A DNA stretch of 64,000 nt from the NCBI GenBank assembly GCA_023374045.1, contig CM041777.1, forward strand, positions 109,581,588-109,645,587, written 5' to 3'. This stretch comes from Limonium bicolor (taxonomy: Eukaryota > Streptophyta > Magnoliopsida > Caryophyllales > Plumbaginaceae). The notes beneath the pieces were generated by a model, which made no database searches, was not told the DNA's origin, and saw nothing but the letters and a program-made list of their open reading frames with translations. Shown here piece by piece: positions 1-11,960 of this stretch. Position numbers and translations under genes: made by a program. The stretch's first letter is position 1. Every line of letters starts with the position of its first letter.

Positions 1-694
1 CACCAAGATACGACTGTTGTTTGTGGAGTGGAGATTGCGCAGAAAAAAGGGGTTTGGATAGAATCGGAGGAGACAGTCAAAGTTCATTGGAGGGGAACAA
101 TCGACATGGAAGAAGAGGTTGTGTTTAAGACTGAGGAGCTAAAAATCAAGGCGTTGGCGGAGGATTCGGAATCAGAGGAATCATCGGCTTCAATTGTCGA
201 GCAATTGGTGTCGATTAGGAGAATATAAGGAAAATGCAAGAGGAGGCAGAAGTTGAAGAGGAAGAGAAGCGAATTGGATTGAAGGGTTCTAGAAGAGACA
301 AGAATTCATTCAGCAAGAGTTAGGGAAATTGAAAAAAGATGGAGGCAAAGAAAGCTCAATCGATTGAGGAGAAAAAGGAAGAAACTGATTAAAAAGAAAA
401 AAAGAGGGAAGATGATGTCAGATGCACTTGATAATCATTTTGGAAGAAATAGGAAAAATCCCATCCTTAGTTCAAGATCTGCATTTCCAAGACCATCATC
501 TGGTTCAATCGCCAATTACTCCAATCGAGTTCTGTTAATTGATCAACCACCGATCAGATTTCTGTTGCAGAACGTCTGTTGTGCATCTGCTGCCGGTTTT
601 GGAAGAGAAGAGAGAGTAGAGGATCACCTTGTCGGGAAAAAAAAAAGCCAACCCTTCTTCCGCAACAATCGCTTTTTCCTGTGCAGCGGGGGAG
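1..694 (+). other. Charged coding-like remnant left of an LTR
   Basis: Two plus-strand reading frames (28-228 and 364-726) are rich in Lys and Glu, with a Lys/Arg run near 364-410. I recognise no family. The stretch sits directly left of a purine tract and an LTR-like block, so it may be the 3' internal part of an LTR retrotransposon. Frame breaks at 229 and before 364 suggest decay. It could instead be captured host DNA. Confidence 0.3.
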
Positions 695-1139
695 TGATGC
701 TAGGACCGTGTAGTTATAATTTATGAAGTTCTTGGGGTCTTTGACCGTTAGCTGCTGTTAGCATTTATTGTTAGTTTGAATATAATCAGTATTATGGTCA
801 TGGAGTTATTGACTTATTGTCGCTAGATGCTTTTAGCATTTATCGTTAGTTTGAATAGAATTAGTATTAGCATTTATTGTTAGTTTGAACAGAATTAGTA
901 TTCTAGTAGAATTGGAATGGGTTTAGCATTTATTGACAGTTTGAATATAACTAGTATTTTGGTAAGTACATTAATATAAATAAGAGGAGGGCGTTTGTAA
1001 GTAGGATCATCGATAAATTGAAAGTATTTTGGCCTCTTTGAGAGGATAGTGGTCACTTCAGTGGAGTTACTTGGCCACTTCGGTGGGGTTACTTATCAAG
1101 ATAGGGTTTGATCCTATCAAATACTAACTGAAATTGACA
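695..1139 (+). mobile_element. LTR (probable 3' LTR) of a plus-strand retrotransposon
   Basis: A purine-rich tract (685-694, AGCGGGGGAG) directly precedes TGATGCTAGG, the usual polypurine tract/LTR junction. The block contains a TATA-like AATATAAATAAG near 974 and could end in TTGACA at about 1139, giving TG...CA ends. The right border is estimated because no second LTR or target duplication is in view. The element lies inside the second intron of the minus-strand beta-amylase gene, so its body would extend off the left edge. Confidence 0.5.
761..958. repeat. Four imperfect ~35-bp direct repeats inside the LTR
   Basis: The motif GCATTTATTGTTAGTTTGAA followed by TATAATCAGTATT-like sequence recurs from about 761, 836, 870 and 926. 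Spacing is irregular (75, 34 and 56 bp). The copies lie upstream of the TATA-like box, where LTR enhancers often sit; an enhancer role is inference. Confidence 0.6.
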
Positions 1140-1208
1140 TCTTGACCAAAAAATCACACAAGAACACGGAACAAAAAACCAAATGCAAATTGGTGAGAAC
1201 CACCATAC

Positions 1209-1337
1209 TTTTTTATCCTGGCAGTCCCAGAAGTGTCAATTCTGATAGAATCAAAGGGCATCATCACGAAGACGGGAACTCTTTTCTGCTTGGATGATTG
1301 CAAAATCATTGATCTTGATATCTCTCTTGAATCCATG
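1209..1337 (-). CDS. Beta-amylase (BAM4-like), exon 2, start of the barrel domain
   Basis: An acceptor TTTTGCAG|C (1338) and donor AAA|GTATGG (1208) bound a 129-base exon. It encodes KRVPVFVMMPFDSIRIDTSG, which matches the conserved opening of the plant beta-amylase (glycoside hydrolase 14) barrel; the ID-SG form after MP-DS resembles the inactive BAM4 type more than active BAM1/BAM3. The catalytic glutamates lie in later exons, which are not visible: left of the donor, an LTR element begins within 70 bp. The gene is either interrupted by that insertion in intron 2 (introns can tolerate this) or truncated. The exon phase is 2. Confidence 0.6.
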
Positions 1338-1575
1338 CTGCAAAACAAGGCTCATTTAATATCAGCATTGAAATTATCTCATTTTCATATTTATAAAATG
1401 GAAGCCAACTAAAATAAGTAAAGTGATAAGCAGTGAATGGTTCCAAAATAATTGATCTTAAAATCTCTCTTGGATCATACCATGAAACAAGGCTCATTTA
1501 AGCAAGAAAATTTTCTTATTTACATATTCATAAATCAGAAACCAACTAAAATAAGTAAAGTGATAAGCAGTGCTT
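1294..1575. repeat. Tandem duplication of exon 2 start plus adjoining intron
   Basis: Two units of about 140 bp (roughly 1294-1434 and 1437-1575) share the ends of the exon and the AACCAACTAAAATAAGTAAA stretch. The second copy lost the intact acceptor (CATGGTATG in place of TTTTGCAG), so it is probably a dead exon copy within intron 1. Confidence 0.75.
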
Positions 1576-3275
1576 AAAATACAATGGAAGTACACACCAC
1601 AAACAAACAAAAAGCCATATAAACATATTCAGCATCAGATATAAATGATAGTAGATTACAATATATGTTTCTCTACAAGGTAGGATATGTTAATCTGCAG
1701 AGTATTGATGTTTTGCCCTCGCCAACAGAAAATGAAAAACTTTTCAGGAAAGGATTTCTCTTGTACATCTAATATCTCCAGCTTTAACATGGGATAGAAA
1801 AGGAAGTAGATCATCCGAGCTCCTGACATTAGGAAGCACTGCCAAATGAAGGCATTCAGCAAGGACTTGAAACATATATAGCTGATTTTTATATTTGTTC
1901 AATGCATTAGAAGGCTAAACAACCACAATGTGCTGCTGGCCATAATGATGATGGAACAGCAAGCATACTAGACAGAATTTTGGTAGCTATATCACCATAG
2001 TTTCATAGCCAGATACTGCAGTTGTTTTCAGTTAGAGAAAGCCTCATCAACCGTCTTACTTCTAGTGGATAAATCTTTATCATCTTTCATAGAAAACCAA
2101 CGCCAGTGACTGTGGAAAGTTAAAGCCACCAACTTCACCATGTTGTTTGATGAAGTCGATCATAAATATGTTCCAAACGGCATCATGTGAAAATTGAATT
2201 ACTTTATAAGTGTGTATGTTGTTATGAAGAAAACATTAGGGGGGCGTCTGTTTTGAACAGGGGAAACAGAATGAAATCAGGATAGGGAGTGGGAGTGGGG
2301 AGGAATGGAAAATAATTTCCTTTGATTTCCCCAGTTGTTTGTTTGAGCTGGGAGAAATGGAATAAATAACCGGTCAATAGCCGCCGGTCAACGGCTGCCG
2401 ACTGTCGGTCATTTATTGCAGCTCAACTTCACCGGTCACCGAATGGTCATTAATCATCGGTCAATGGACATATGTCGCCGGTCAACGTGTAATGGAGAAA
2501 GGGAATCTCATTCCTAGTAAGGGATGGGGAATCAAAATAGAGGGTTTTGGGGTAATCCATTCCCTTTCTCTTTCCTAAAAATAGGATAACTGATAAAACA
2601 AACGGCAGGAAAGAGAATCCAAATACCACGTTCCTTCAACCAGAAGCATGTGTTCCATATGAGTTGGATCCATGTGGAAATGCAAATCATAACTCATCTT
2701 TGTTTTGTTCAACGAGTGAAGGTTAAAATTAGCTCACATACATGCTTAGCATAACAATAAGACTACATACATTCATCAATAATGACAGTGGAAACAGTAA
2801 GCAGTTGCTGAAAAAAAAATTGAACTTCTTTTTCCTCCTTAGTAACATAAGTAGATACACACAATCCGTCACTGTGCATTCTGGAAAAGTAAAACTTTGA
2901 GTTTTCAGCGTTGCATATTTAACACATCTTTCCATCTCAAAATCCTTCTAAACCATCACCTTTCACTACCAGTTGTGTTAATTCGAGATGTACTGAATTT
3001 CTTTTACTTTTGGCGGAGATCTATAGATCAATGCTTCAACAACACAAACAGCAGCAGTTCAGCTTATCCACTTGTACGAAAACTAAGGTATCGCGTGTAA
3101 TTGCCCCACTCATTATTGGTTCAGTGCATTTCTAAGTGATAATTGGAAGAAAATAGGAAAGTATAAACCAAGCCTAATTGGATTACAGTCCATCAGTTTC
3201 ATCGGATGTCGACGGCGAGACAGTCTACCAGTTTCATTCAGAATAGTGATAAGCAGAAATCGGATTTACCCTGAC
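1576..3275 (-). other. Intron 1 of the beta-amylase-like gene (rest)
   Basis: About 1.7 kb between the exon-2 duplicate and the exon-1 donor. It is AT-rich, has no convincing exon, and holds a MITE-like insertion at about 2239-2609. Short open frames at 1656-1862 and 2729-3100 have no recognisable motif. Confidence 0.5.
2239..2609. mobile_element. MITE-like element, hAT-type look
   Basis: Imperfect terminal inverted repeats: left GGGGCGTCTGTTTTG, right (reverse complement) CTGCCGTTTGTTTTAT. The subterminal parts are G-rich on the left and C/T-rich on the right (for example AGGAATGGAAAA against CCATTCCCTTTC), so the ends can fold. Inside are several CCGGTCA copies. Length is about 370 bp, without coding capacity. 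I did not find a clear 8-bp target duplication, so class is tentative. Confidence 0.45.
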
Positions 3276-3487
3276 CTGAAAACGCGACTGGTCTTACCCA
3301 CAAGAGATCTCCATCTCGGGGAAGAGTTTTTAAAGAGGGGAACCATCGAAACGTTTCTTAGGTTTCTGCTTTTGCTGACCCGGTTTCTTCTGCTGTGATA
3401 GCTCTCTAAGCACGTCAATCCCTTCCAGGAGGGACAGCTGTTCCTCCTCTCGCTGCATTTGCACAATAACCCTCCGATTATAGCCAT
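3276..3487 (-). CDS. Beta-amylase (BAM4-like), exon 1, plastid-type N-terminus
   Basis: Minus-strand ATG at 3487 opens a 70-codon exon ending at TTCAG|GTCAG (donor at 3275). The encoded start is rich in Ser, Arg and Lys with few acids, as in chloroplast transit peptides. It joins exon 2 (from 1337) in phase: the last two bases AG plus the first base C of exon 2 give Ser. Plant BAM4 is a plastid protein described as catalytically inactive and involved in starch breakdown control. Exon 1 itself is poorly conserved, so identification rests on exon 2. A long antisense frame at 3487-3894 is taken as chance. The upstream 150 bp would be promoter and 5' UTR. Confidence 0.55.
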
Positions 3488-4369
3488 TGATGATTTTTCT
3501 TCTCTGCCCAGAGGTGGCGCAGAGGGATAGACCGGCCGAACGAAAAGAAGCGATGGGAGGGCTTAAGGAGGTGGTAGGGACTGGGGAGGTGGGGAAAGGC
3601 TGCTTGCGAGGATCTGGTGAAAGGATTACCTGGCATCTGGAAGCTTACGCATCCCTATGTCGACCTGAAAATGTCGACCAGAAAATGCTTTTATTTTCAA
3701 GGAATAAGAAAAAAAAAAAAGTGAAACTGCACTTGGAATTTGAATCCCGATTGCTATTCCATGGACTTCACTTTTCTTATTTTTCATCATCTTCCTTTGA
3801 CTCCAAAAAAAAAAATCATCATCCTCCTCGTGCTTATTTCTTTCGGTCGTCCTTTATTGAAATTTGGTGCTTGTTTAGAAATCACGTTTTATAAACAAAG
3901 TTCTCGTCAATTTTAAAACAAAAATAGTAGCTAACGGGCCTGTGTAAAAAAAAAAAAAAGTAATGGGTATGTTGATATTTAGTTGTCCAACATTATTTAT
4001 CGGTTGTTCGAGTTTAATGGTTCACATTATGAACTTTTAATTGTACAGTGAAAAAAGAATATGGTGTTTGGATATATGCAGTTTAAATACGGAACTATTA
4101 GATGTTTTTGTTTTCAGGTAGGAACTATTAGATGTTAAATGTTGAAATTGATTTTGGAAACCAATAAAAATATTACTGTTGTAAATATGCAATTAGGTTA
4201 TTAAGTTGTTAGATAAATTGAGTAAAGTTGTTTATTAACACAATTACTTTAGTAATGTTGAATGCATACAGTGTCAAATATTGAAAGTCATCACTGATAT
4301 GATATGAGGTATTGTGCAGCTCTACCTCCACAAGTCTTGATCTCAAGTAAAAATGATAGAAATAAATTG
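3488..4369. other. Region upstream of the beta-amylase start; no other gene seen
   Basis: The first ~170 bp would be the minus-strand 5' UTR and proximal promoter. The rest is AT-rich with A-runs at 3708-3720, 3808-3817 and 3947-3959 and shows no supported gene. Confidence 0.4.
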
Positions 4370-6175
4370 ATCAAAGATTGGATTAGTCTTAGTCGCATGT
4401 TTGGACTTGTGTGGCAATGGTTGAACTTGCTTGGCTATCGTCGGGCTAACTTGTCATGCTCTTTTGGTTTAATTTTGGTCCAACTTTGCAAAGGGAAAAC
4501 ATTGCTCTCAAAGTTGAAATGGCTAAAGCTTTCGATCGTGAGGAATGGTCGTTTGTTCAGGGATTCTAAGGAGCATGTGCTTTCATGAGAAATGGCTAAA
4601 AGTGGTCCAGGAGTGTATTACAACTGTCACGTCTACGGTGCTTGTTAATGGATATCTGAAAAGAGTGTTCAGACCGCACAGAGGGTTTAGACAAGGTGAT
4701 CCCTTGTTGCCCTTTCACTTCGTCTGGTGTATGGAAGCTCTATCTTCTAGCTTGAAAGTGGCTGCCACTCTGGTTTTATCCAATGATTACCGTTTAAAGG
4801 GATGGGCATGAACATCACTAGCCTTTTTTTCGTAGACGAATGTGTGATCTATGGTTGGGCAACTCAATCAAATGCCCTCAAAATAATGAATCTAATAGAG
4901 GATTTTAGAGCGGCCTCGGGGCAAAGTGTAAATATAGCAAAGTTGGAACTAATGTTCTCAAGAGAGGTCTCTACAGCCACACAACATAATATCTCTTCAC
5001 GCCTTGGAGTTCAGAAGGTGGTAGATTTTGGGTTATACTTGGGGTTCCCACGTTTGGTGGGTAGGCACCGCAGCCAAGTTTTGAGGTATATTTAAGACTG
5101 GGAGTATCAACATGTCTACTGTTGGGATCGACTAGTCTCACAAGTGGGTCATGTCGTATTGATCAAATCGATTCTACAAGCTATACCCTTTTATATTATG
5201 AGTGTTATTCGACTCCCGGATTCCTTGATCACTGAGATTCAAGGAATCATTCGACAATATTGGTGGCCAAGTTCCTTGGCTCAAAAGGGCATTCGTTGGT
5301 GTGCCTGGGAAACGATTTGTAAAAGTATGGCTTTAATGATGTTTTTTTACTCCTTAATGTTGGAGGATTTTGCGGAAACCGGGCATTCTAGTGTCCCGTG
5401 TTTTGAAGGCATGATACTTTCATGGTAGTCATCTTCTCAATGTGCAACTCCATCGTTGACCAAGCCCCATTTGGTGTTCGTTGTGGGGCTCCCTTGACCT
5501 TGTAAGCCTTGGGGCTCGACGTGTTGTAGGTAATGGGGAAACTATATAACTCTCATATATATGGCTTCTATCAAAGAAGGATGGTAGACCATGGCAATGA
5601 TTGATCCCAAAATTTTCAAAGATAGCAGATCGGGTGTCTTGGTTGATCAATCCTAATGCACAAAGCTGGGATGAGGCACATGTTCATGATTGGCTCCCTC
5701 CAGATGATGCTGAGTTAATTGATTCTAAATACAATCCTAATTTAGGTATCAAGGGAAGACATCTGATGTTGGGGTGAAATGAAATCAAAGTCGTTTACTA
5801 TCAAATCAGTTTACCATCTTAACTACACTATCCACTCGAGTAGTGGATGTTCCTCCTCTACTCAGATCCAGATTGGTTGCGTCATGAAAAAATGGGTAAA
5901 TGCGCTCTTCCCCAACGAGTCAAGTTATTTGTTGGGAAGCTAATGCATGGTATATTACCATACAAAGCTTTCATTCCTTATTGATGCCGGCTAGATAATA
6001 AGGAACATTACGCATATTGCGGAGGTCAAGAGACCATAAATCACGTTTTTGTCCACTGCCCAACCATGAAGGCGTGGTGGTCTGTCGAAGGAGTCGACAG
6101 GCCAAGTATTGCTGCCTCAAATGACGCCTTTTGAGATTGGGTGCTCAAGTCGTGCATATTGTCATTGCACTCTAA
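4370..6175 (+). pseudogene. LINE reverse transcriptase remnant, left part
   Basis: Plus-strand fragments in shifting frames follow the order of an L1-like plant LINE ORF2: MAKAFD region (about 4518), RQGDPLLPFHF (about 4690), a YxDD-equivalent LFFVDECVIYG (about 4826) where the second Asp is Glu, SGQSVN (about 4915), and a downstream zinc-finger region near 5890-6100. Many stops and frameshifts rule out activity. It stops at 6175, where the Copia element begins, and resumes at 17878. Confidence 0.8.
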
Positions 6176-6472
6176 TGTTAGTATATTAAGTTCATTTGTC
6201 TCAGTCCTTTGGTTTGGGCTAGTGGGCCTGCTATGTGTTCGAGTCTGTTTGGCCCGTAGAGTCTGGAGCGTTTGGGTTCGCTGTTGTCTATATTTATTTT
6301 AGTCTTGTCTTTAGGTAGTGTACTACAGTAGCTTTTGCTTTGCTTCATCCCGAGTAGCTTAGAGCCATTAGGGTTCATCTTCGATTCTGATTTTCTCAAG
6401 CCTTCCACGTTGGAGAGGCGGATTGCTTGTAGTTATTCTTGAGCAATCCTAATTCAAGTGTTGATTTTATCA
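6176..6472 (+). repeat. 5' LTR of the Copia element
   Basis: Starts TGTTAGTATATTAAG, ends TTGATTTTATCA. Nearly identical to 17581-17877. Confidence 0.95.
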
Positions 6473-6484
6473 TGGTATCAGAGC
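6473..6484 (+). other. Primer binding site, initiator-Met tRNA type
   Basis: TGGTATCAGAGC abuts the LTR end; this is the standard plant copia match to the 3' end of initiator methionine tRNA. Confidence 0.9.
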
Positions 6485-6661
6485 AACGATCTTGAGATCG
6501 CGCTCTTGTTTTCTTCTTCGTCGATATTTCTCTCGATTTCTTGTCTTCTGGTTCCCGTCATCTTTTTCTCCCTACTTCTCCGATTTTTGTTATTCCCTCT
6601 TGTTCTTTCCTCTCTAGGTTCTAGTTCCTCTTCAGTACTTTCCGCAATTCAATCTTCATCA

Positions 6662-8410
6662 ATGACGGGGGAGGACACCGGGATAGTAGATCCGCCGGTT
6701 GGAGACAACGAGAAGAAGGGAGAAGGTCAGAATACTGGAAATAACAGGGCCGTGCAAATTCCAGTGGGAGATCCCCTTTATCTGTCTAGTTCGGATCACC
6801 CTGGTCTCTCTCTCGCCGCCAAGTATGACGGTGGCCCAGGGTTCTCGAAATGGAAGGCGCAAGTTGAAATTGCCCTAGGATCCAAGAATAAACTTGGATT
6901 CGTCACTGGGTCCCTGGAGAAACCGACTGACTGCAACGTTAGGGCTGAGGCGTGGCGCTGCTGTGACAGCATGATAAGGAGCTGGATCTTGATGAGCTTG
7001 GAAAAGCGAGTCTCCGACTCTGTACTTTTTCGTTCCACCGCAGCAAAGATTTGGGAAGATTTGTGTGAACGCTACGACCAGGTCGATGCTACAAGGTTGT
7101 ACGATTTGGAAAGGAGACTCGCTGACACTGTCCAAGGCAACGAATCTATCGGTGAGTATTTCGCCAAGCTGAGAGGTTTATGGGACGAATTTGATGCAAC
7201 GACGTCTCTGTCGGATTGCCCTTGCGTGAGTGAAGGAGCCCTAAGCGGATACATCAAGAATCAGCGCCTGATTAAATTTCTGATGGGGTTTCACGACAAA
7301 TACAACTCCGCTAGAGAAAACATCCTGATGATATCGCCTATCCCGACCATACAACAAGCCTTCTCCATATTAATACAGCAAGAGAGGCAGAAGAATATCA
7401 CAGCCACCCCAACCCTAGACCTCGAAGCGCCATCGGCCTTCTCAGTTACTCAAGGAGGGAGAAGAAATGTTGGTCGCGGCCAAAGTTACACCAACAAGCG
7501 CGCCGCTCCTCAGTGTTCCCACTGTAACAAGATTGGCCACACTGAGGATAGGTGCTTCCAGAAGCACGGGTTCCCCCCCGGATGGCGGAACACAAGAGAG
7601 AAAAGACCCCAGGCCAGCAACACCATTACCAAGACAGAACCAAGAGAAGAAGGTGCCAAAGACCCCTTCAATGGGAACCTTACTGCGAAGCAAGTGACCC
7701 AGCTGCTAGAATACATCAGCAAGTCTCAATCCAACAACAAGGAGTCAAAGGCATCATCCGAATCCAATTGCGGATTCGTTGGTAAACTTCTGTCGCCCAA
7801 ATCAACTGCCTGGACTTTTAACATTTATAAAATCTTGAATGCTTCTGAAAACCTTAACACTAATTATCATCAGACAGATTGGATAATAGACAGCGGTGCT
7901 TCTGATCATATGTGCGGCAATCTATCCTTGTTTTTTGATTTTTCATTTCTTGATAAACCCCATACTGTTGGTATGCCCGATGGGCACCCTCAATTGGTTA
8001 GAATATTAGGGAGTGTTAAGATAAATAATCTGATTATTCTGAAGAATGTTTTGTTTGTCCCCAGTTTTAAATTCGGTCTAATCTCTGTGAGTAAATTGTC
8101 TGCTGATTCCAATGCTGAGTTAAATTTTATTCCTACTTGCTGCATCTACCAGGCCTATGAAAACAGGAAGAAGGTGAAGGTTGAAATTGGTCAGGTTCTG
8201 GGAGGTCTATATGTCTTAGATAAAGAATGTGATAAGAAACTTAGAATTTCAGCCAGTTGTCAGGCTGAAAGGCAAACTGTTCCTGAGTTAGAAGCACATA
8301 GTAAGATTTCTGTGAGCGTGTGGCATTACAGACTTGGGCATGTCCCAAGGGAGAAACTATTGAGATTAGGGCTAGTTAAAGAGAAGTCTCTGCAGAAACC
8401 TTTTGTCTGT
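6662..8410 (+). pseudogene. Copia gag-protease-preintegrase, 5' part of the polyprotein
   Basis: The reading frame is open from inside the LTR, but the ATG at 6662, about 190 bp past the LTR, is the likely start. The N-terminal half is a UBN2-type gag (AAKIWEDLCERYDQ at about 7040). A CCHC zinc knuckle CSHCNKIGHTEDRC lies at about 7513-7554. The aspartic protease site WIIDSGASDHMCG starts at 7880. A GAG-preintegrase motif WHYRLGHVPREKL starts at 8321. The frame is open up to the insertion point at 8410 and resumes at 14584. Gag forms the particle, the protease matures it, and the integrase inserts the cDNA. Broken only by the insert in this part. Confidence 0.9.
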
Positions 8411-8877
8411 TGTAGACAACAAAAATTCTCACCCCATAAAGCGAATTCCGAAATAATAAGAGGGGTCGTCACCTTTCTTTTTTCAAAACATATTAACGTG
8501 CGTGCTAAGACGAAACTATCATTTTATAATCTTTTTCAAAACTTTTTTTAAAAAAAAACACAATTCTTCGAAAATGAATTTCCATCGACAGTCCAGTTTC
8601 AAGGTCGTCCCCTTTTGTTTATTCACTTATTTTACTATTTTATTTTATTTTATTTTTAATCACTATTCACTTTTTCTTATATTTTATTTTATTCTACTAT
8701 TAGTATTAGTATTTTTATTTTCATTTCTATTTATACACACTCATTTTCATCTTTCAAACTCAATCCACACTTGGTTGAAATCTGGCCTAGCCCAATTCCT
8801 TAAACCCACTCTATTTTCAGCCCTTGGCTTCAAAAGCCCATATTAAAACCCAACCCACCCTCTAAACCCTAATCATT

Positions 8878-8888
8878 CTCTATAAAAC
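8878..8888 (+). promoter_or_regulatory. TATA box of the giant LTR
   Basis: CTCTATAAAAC, followed by a CAA-rich leader; placed 470 bp into the LTR as expected for a U3/R boundary. Confidence 0.5.
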
Positions 8889-11801
8889 AACAACAATAAA
8901 AAACTCAAAGGAAGGACTACTGTACTGTAGCCGTATCCATCGGTTTTCGACCTCTGGCTTCCTCACTCGATCTCACTGATCATCCTCAACCTCAATCCCT
9001 CATTCCCTTTCGTCGATCAACCCTCCTCTGCTTCATCAATCTCCTTCGGCCAAGAACGGGAGCCGACCTCCACTCCCTGCTCTCGATCGTTTTCTCCTTC
9101 AACCATGGACAACAGCCTATACTACCCAAAATCCTAGTTTCTTTCGTTCCTGTCCGATTATCATCTTCTTCACGCCTTTCCTCCACTCCCATAACACCTT
9201 GATCTCACAATAATCCTGAAAACCTGCCCTGATCGAGACGCACCAGTCTCAGTCCATCTTACCTCTCCCTCTCTTCATCTCAAAAACATCCAGAAAAACC
9301 CTAGTAGAGACACGTTTTATAGAGCGGAATTTTTCCATTCTCCAAAAGAATATCCATGTCCGAAGCTTAAACGTTCATTTGTTTTCTCTTCAATACTGTC
9401 GCGTGGATGAATCGTCGACACTCGTCCCCGGCCTTTCGAGTCCGTCGCCGAATTCGGCGCCCACCACCACTGTTTGATGACCCCCGGCCTTGTCATCTGT
9501 TAGTGATACTCGCGGTGGTTTCCCAAAATCTTCCTCTTCAGTGCTTCGTCAGCGCATCACTACAAGGAAGTACCTCTCCATTGCTATTCTCTATCTGGGT
9601 TTGATTTGAGCACTACTTGCCTGTTTTGCATCTCTCGATTTCCTTTTTTAAATTGGTTAAAACATTTTTGTATGCATCCTTTGTTTATGAGTTATGACCC
9701 GCGAAATGAGATTTTTGTTTTTGGGTTTGATACCGGACGAATCGTTGGTGGTGAATTCAATTCCGTAGATGAGCATTTGTCTCATTATTATGCCCTGATT
9801 TTGATGTTTGGCTGAAGCACATTCGGTCTCGTTGGGGAATTTAAGCTGACGCTTGCACACGCTGATTTGTTTGGAGTATCCCACGGCTCAGGTGGCAGTC
9901 TCGCCATTGTTTTCAGTTGGTAAAATGCTCAGACGCTTTCTCTTCTATGATACTTATTGGAATGCTGAAAGCACGATCTGTGCATTCACGGCGTGGATTA
10001 CCAGTTCTGTTACCTTGTCATTTACCTATGACAATTCTCTCGAGATTCAGTTAATTGTTTTCTTTTATGTCTAGCACATGTTCGACTGGGGATTTTCTAC
10101 AATATCATTCATACCTGTTGTTCGGTATTGTGTATGGATATACAGGGTTTGTTTGATGTTGCAGTCGATTTCTGGATTTTTGAGTATGTTCTTTGTATCC
10201 CGAAACTCGATTAGATCCGTCTGTGAACTTTTTGATGAGCATACAATTGGAACCAAATCAACTGCACCCGCTTGATTCAACCCCTAATTACATTTCTAGG
10301 GGGCTTGTGAACCATTTTAAATCTGTCAAATTGCATTCGGGTTGGACATATCATGGGTCTATCGGGTAAGTCGGCTTATTAAACTTGCTTGCTATTAACT
10401 TTGGCGGCATTCGTGGGTCTGATTCATTTTGGCATCGGAGTGTTTGGACTTGATTGCAATCCTTTGGGTCTCACTATTTTCTTCGGCCTTTATGAGAATA
10501 TAGGCCCATTTGATGTCTGGAACAACCTTACCTTTAGACTACGGTGGGTTTGTGGGCCAACCTTTGGCATCTATCGGTTTGTGATATTCGTTTTATCGTT
10601 GCAAATCACCCCACTCAACTTCACTTGAGCTATTTATTTGGGTTGGTCCTCACCCTTTGGTTTCATGTCTTGACCGAGGTACATATACAATTAATTGAAC
10701 ATTGCTGGGTCTACTTGAGTTGCGCCTGCTGGACTTGTGGTTTGGCTTCGGATCATGCTACACCTTTGCGCTTTGGGCTTACCTTCTATGGGTTTGGAAA
10801 TTCAATCTTTCACCCCTTTACTATAATTTACTTACTTTTGATATTTAATTGTCCCTTGCGCATTGATATGGGTTTGGAAATTGTTTGAGACTATCATGTA
10901 ACTTGCCTCATTGCGTTTAGATAAGAACATAAATCGAGTGATAGTTGCCCGAATATTATGATTGTTAAGATAAAACACTTGTTGGCTGGTTGGTCCTTAT
11001 TAATTCATCATCTCAAAGGGAAATGATATAAACCCTTCTAGGTATGATCCCACATGACTCACAACTTCACCCCTTTGATACTACACTTTAGTTTGAGTCA
11101 TAATCTAAGATGATGAATTAATTTGAGTAGCAACCCCAATGCTTGATTTATCTTACAATCCTTAGTATTTGTTGGCAGCTTGAAACTCTTTTTTATGTTC
11201 TCGGTTGGGGTGTGGGAGATGATTAGATTGCCCCCTTTCCTCCCATTGAGAGGGGCCATATGATCCCATTGCACACACCCTAACCCTCCTACATTTCATT
11301 GCTAATTAATCTCGTGTCTCTTTGTCTGTGTTCCCTGGCATGTACTTATTGCTTGAGGAACGAGGGATTGCTCGGAGATTAATGAGACGGACCTTGGCTA
11401 GGACCACCGGGGCTCTCCCTTCAAACGTGAAAAACGGTTGGTGTATCTCTTTGGATCCCTTTCAGCTCGAGTGAGGCGGCGTCGATGCGACCCCCCATAG
11501 CAGCTCTTTTAATTCAGCAATTTAATTCAACACTTTAATTTTGTTATCATGAGTTGTAATTTGTCTATTAGTTGTGCTACCTAGCATAGTCTTGGATTAC
11601 ATAATTTTCTGTATTTGTCGGCTTGATCATTTTTTACTCTGTCTATGTTTCGTACATATTTTTGAATGCTTGTCTATACATGTTCGGTTCTATTATACAT
11701 TGGGCGTTTTATTTGTTAGTTTCGACTTATAAACTGTTAGATTGGTTTAGCACATGTAGCCCTAGAAAGCCTTATAGGTCACCCATTTATGTTGATAAGT
11801 C

Positions 11802-11960
11802 TTGGAAGGTACCCCACAGCTAGCTTATTTCTGATTTGCTTTGTGGGGAATAATACCTTCCAAAACTTTGAAGATCTCTTGTAAGCCTTTGAAGGTACCC
11901 CACCGCTAGCTTATTTCTGATTTGCTTTGTGGGGAACAATACCTTCCAAACTTTTATAGC
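11802..11960. repeat. Two 86-bp tandem units with hairpin potential
   Basis: GGAAGGTACCCCAC ... GTGGGGAA.AATACCTTCC occurs twice (from 11802 and 11888). Each unit's ends are complementary, so each can fold into a stem. Confidence 0.8.

Noticed and set aside
3487..3894. Plus-strand 135-codon open frame
   Set aside because: It starts at the first base of the minus-strand beta-amylase ATG and runs over its promoter, with low-complexity Lys and Ser runs. No family motif.
6473..6484. tRNA-like end sequence
   Set aside because: A primer binding site complementary to a tRNA end, not a tRNA gene; no cloverleaf around it.
7442..7785. Several overlapping frames over the gag zinc knuckle
   Set aside because: Shadows of the copia gag frame in other phases.
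8862..8872. AAACCCTAA telomere-like match
   Set aside because: Single occurrence without repetition; common in plant promoters and LTRs.
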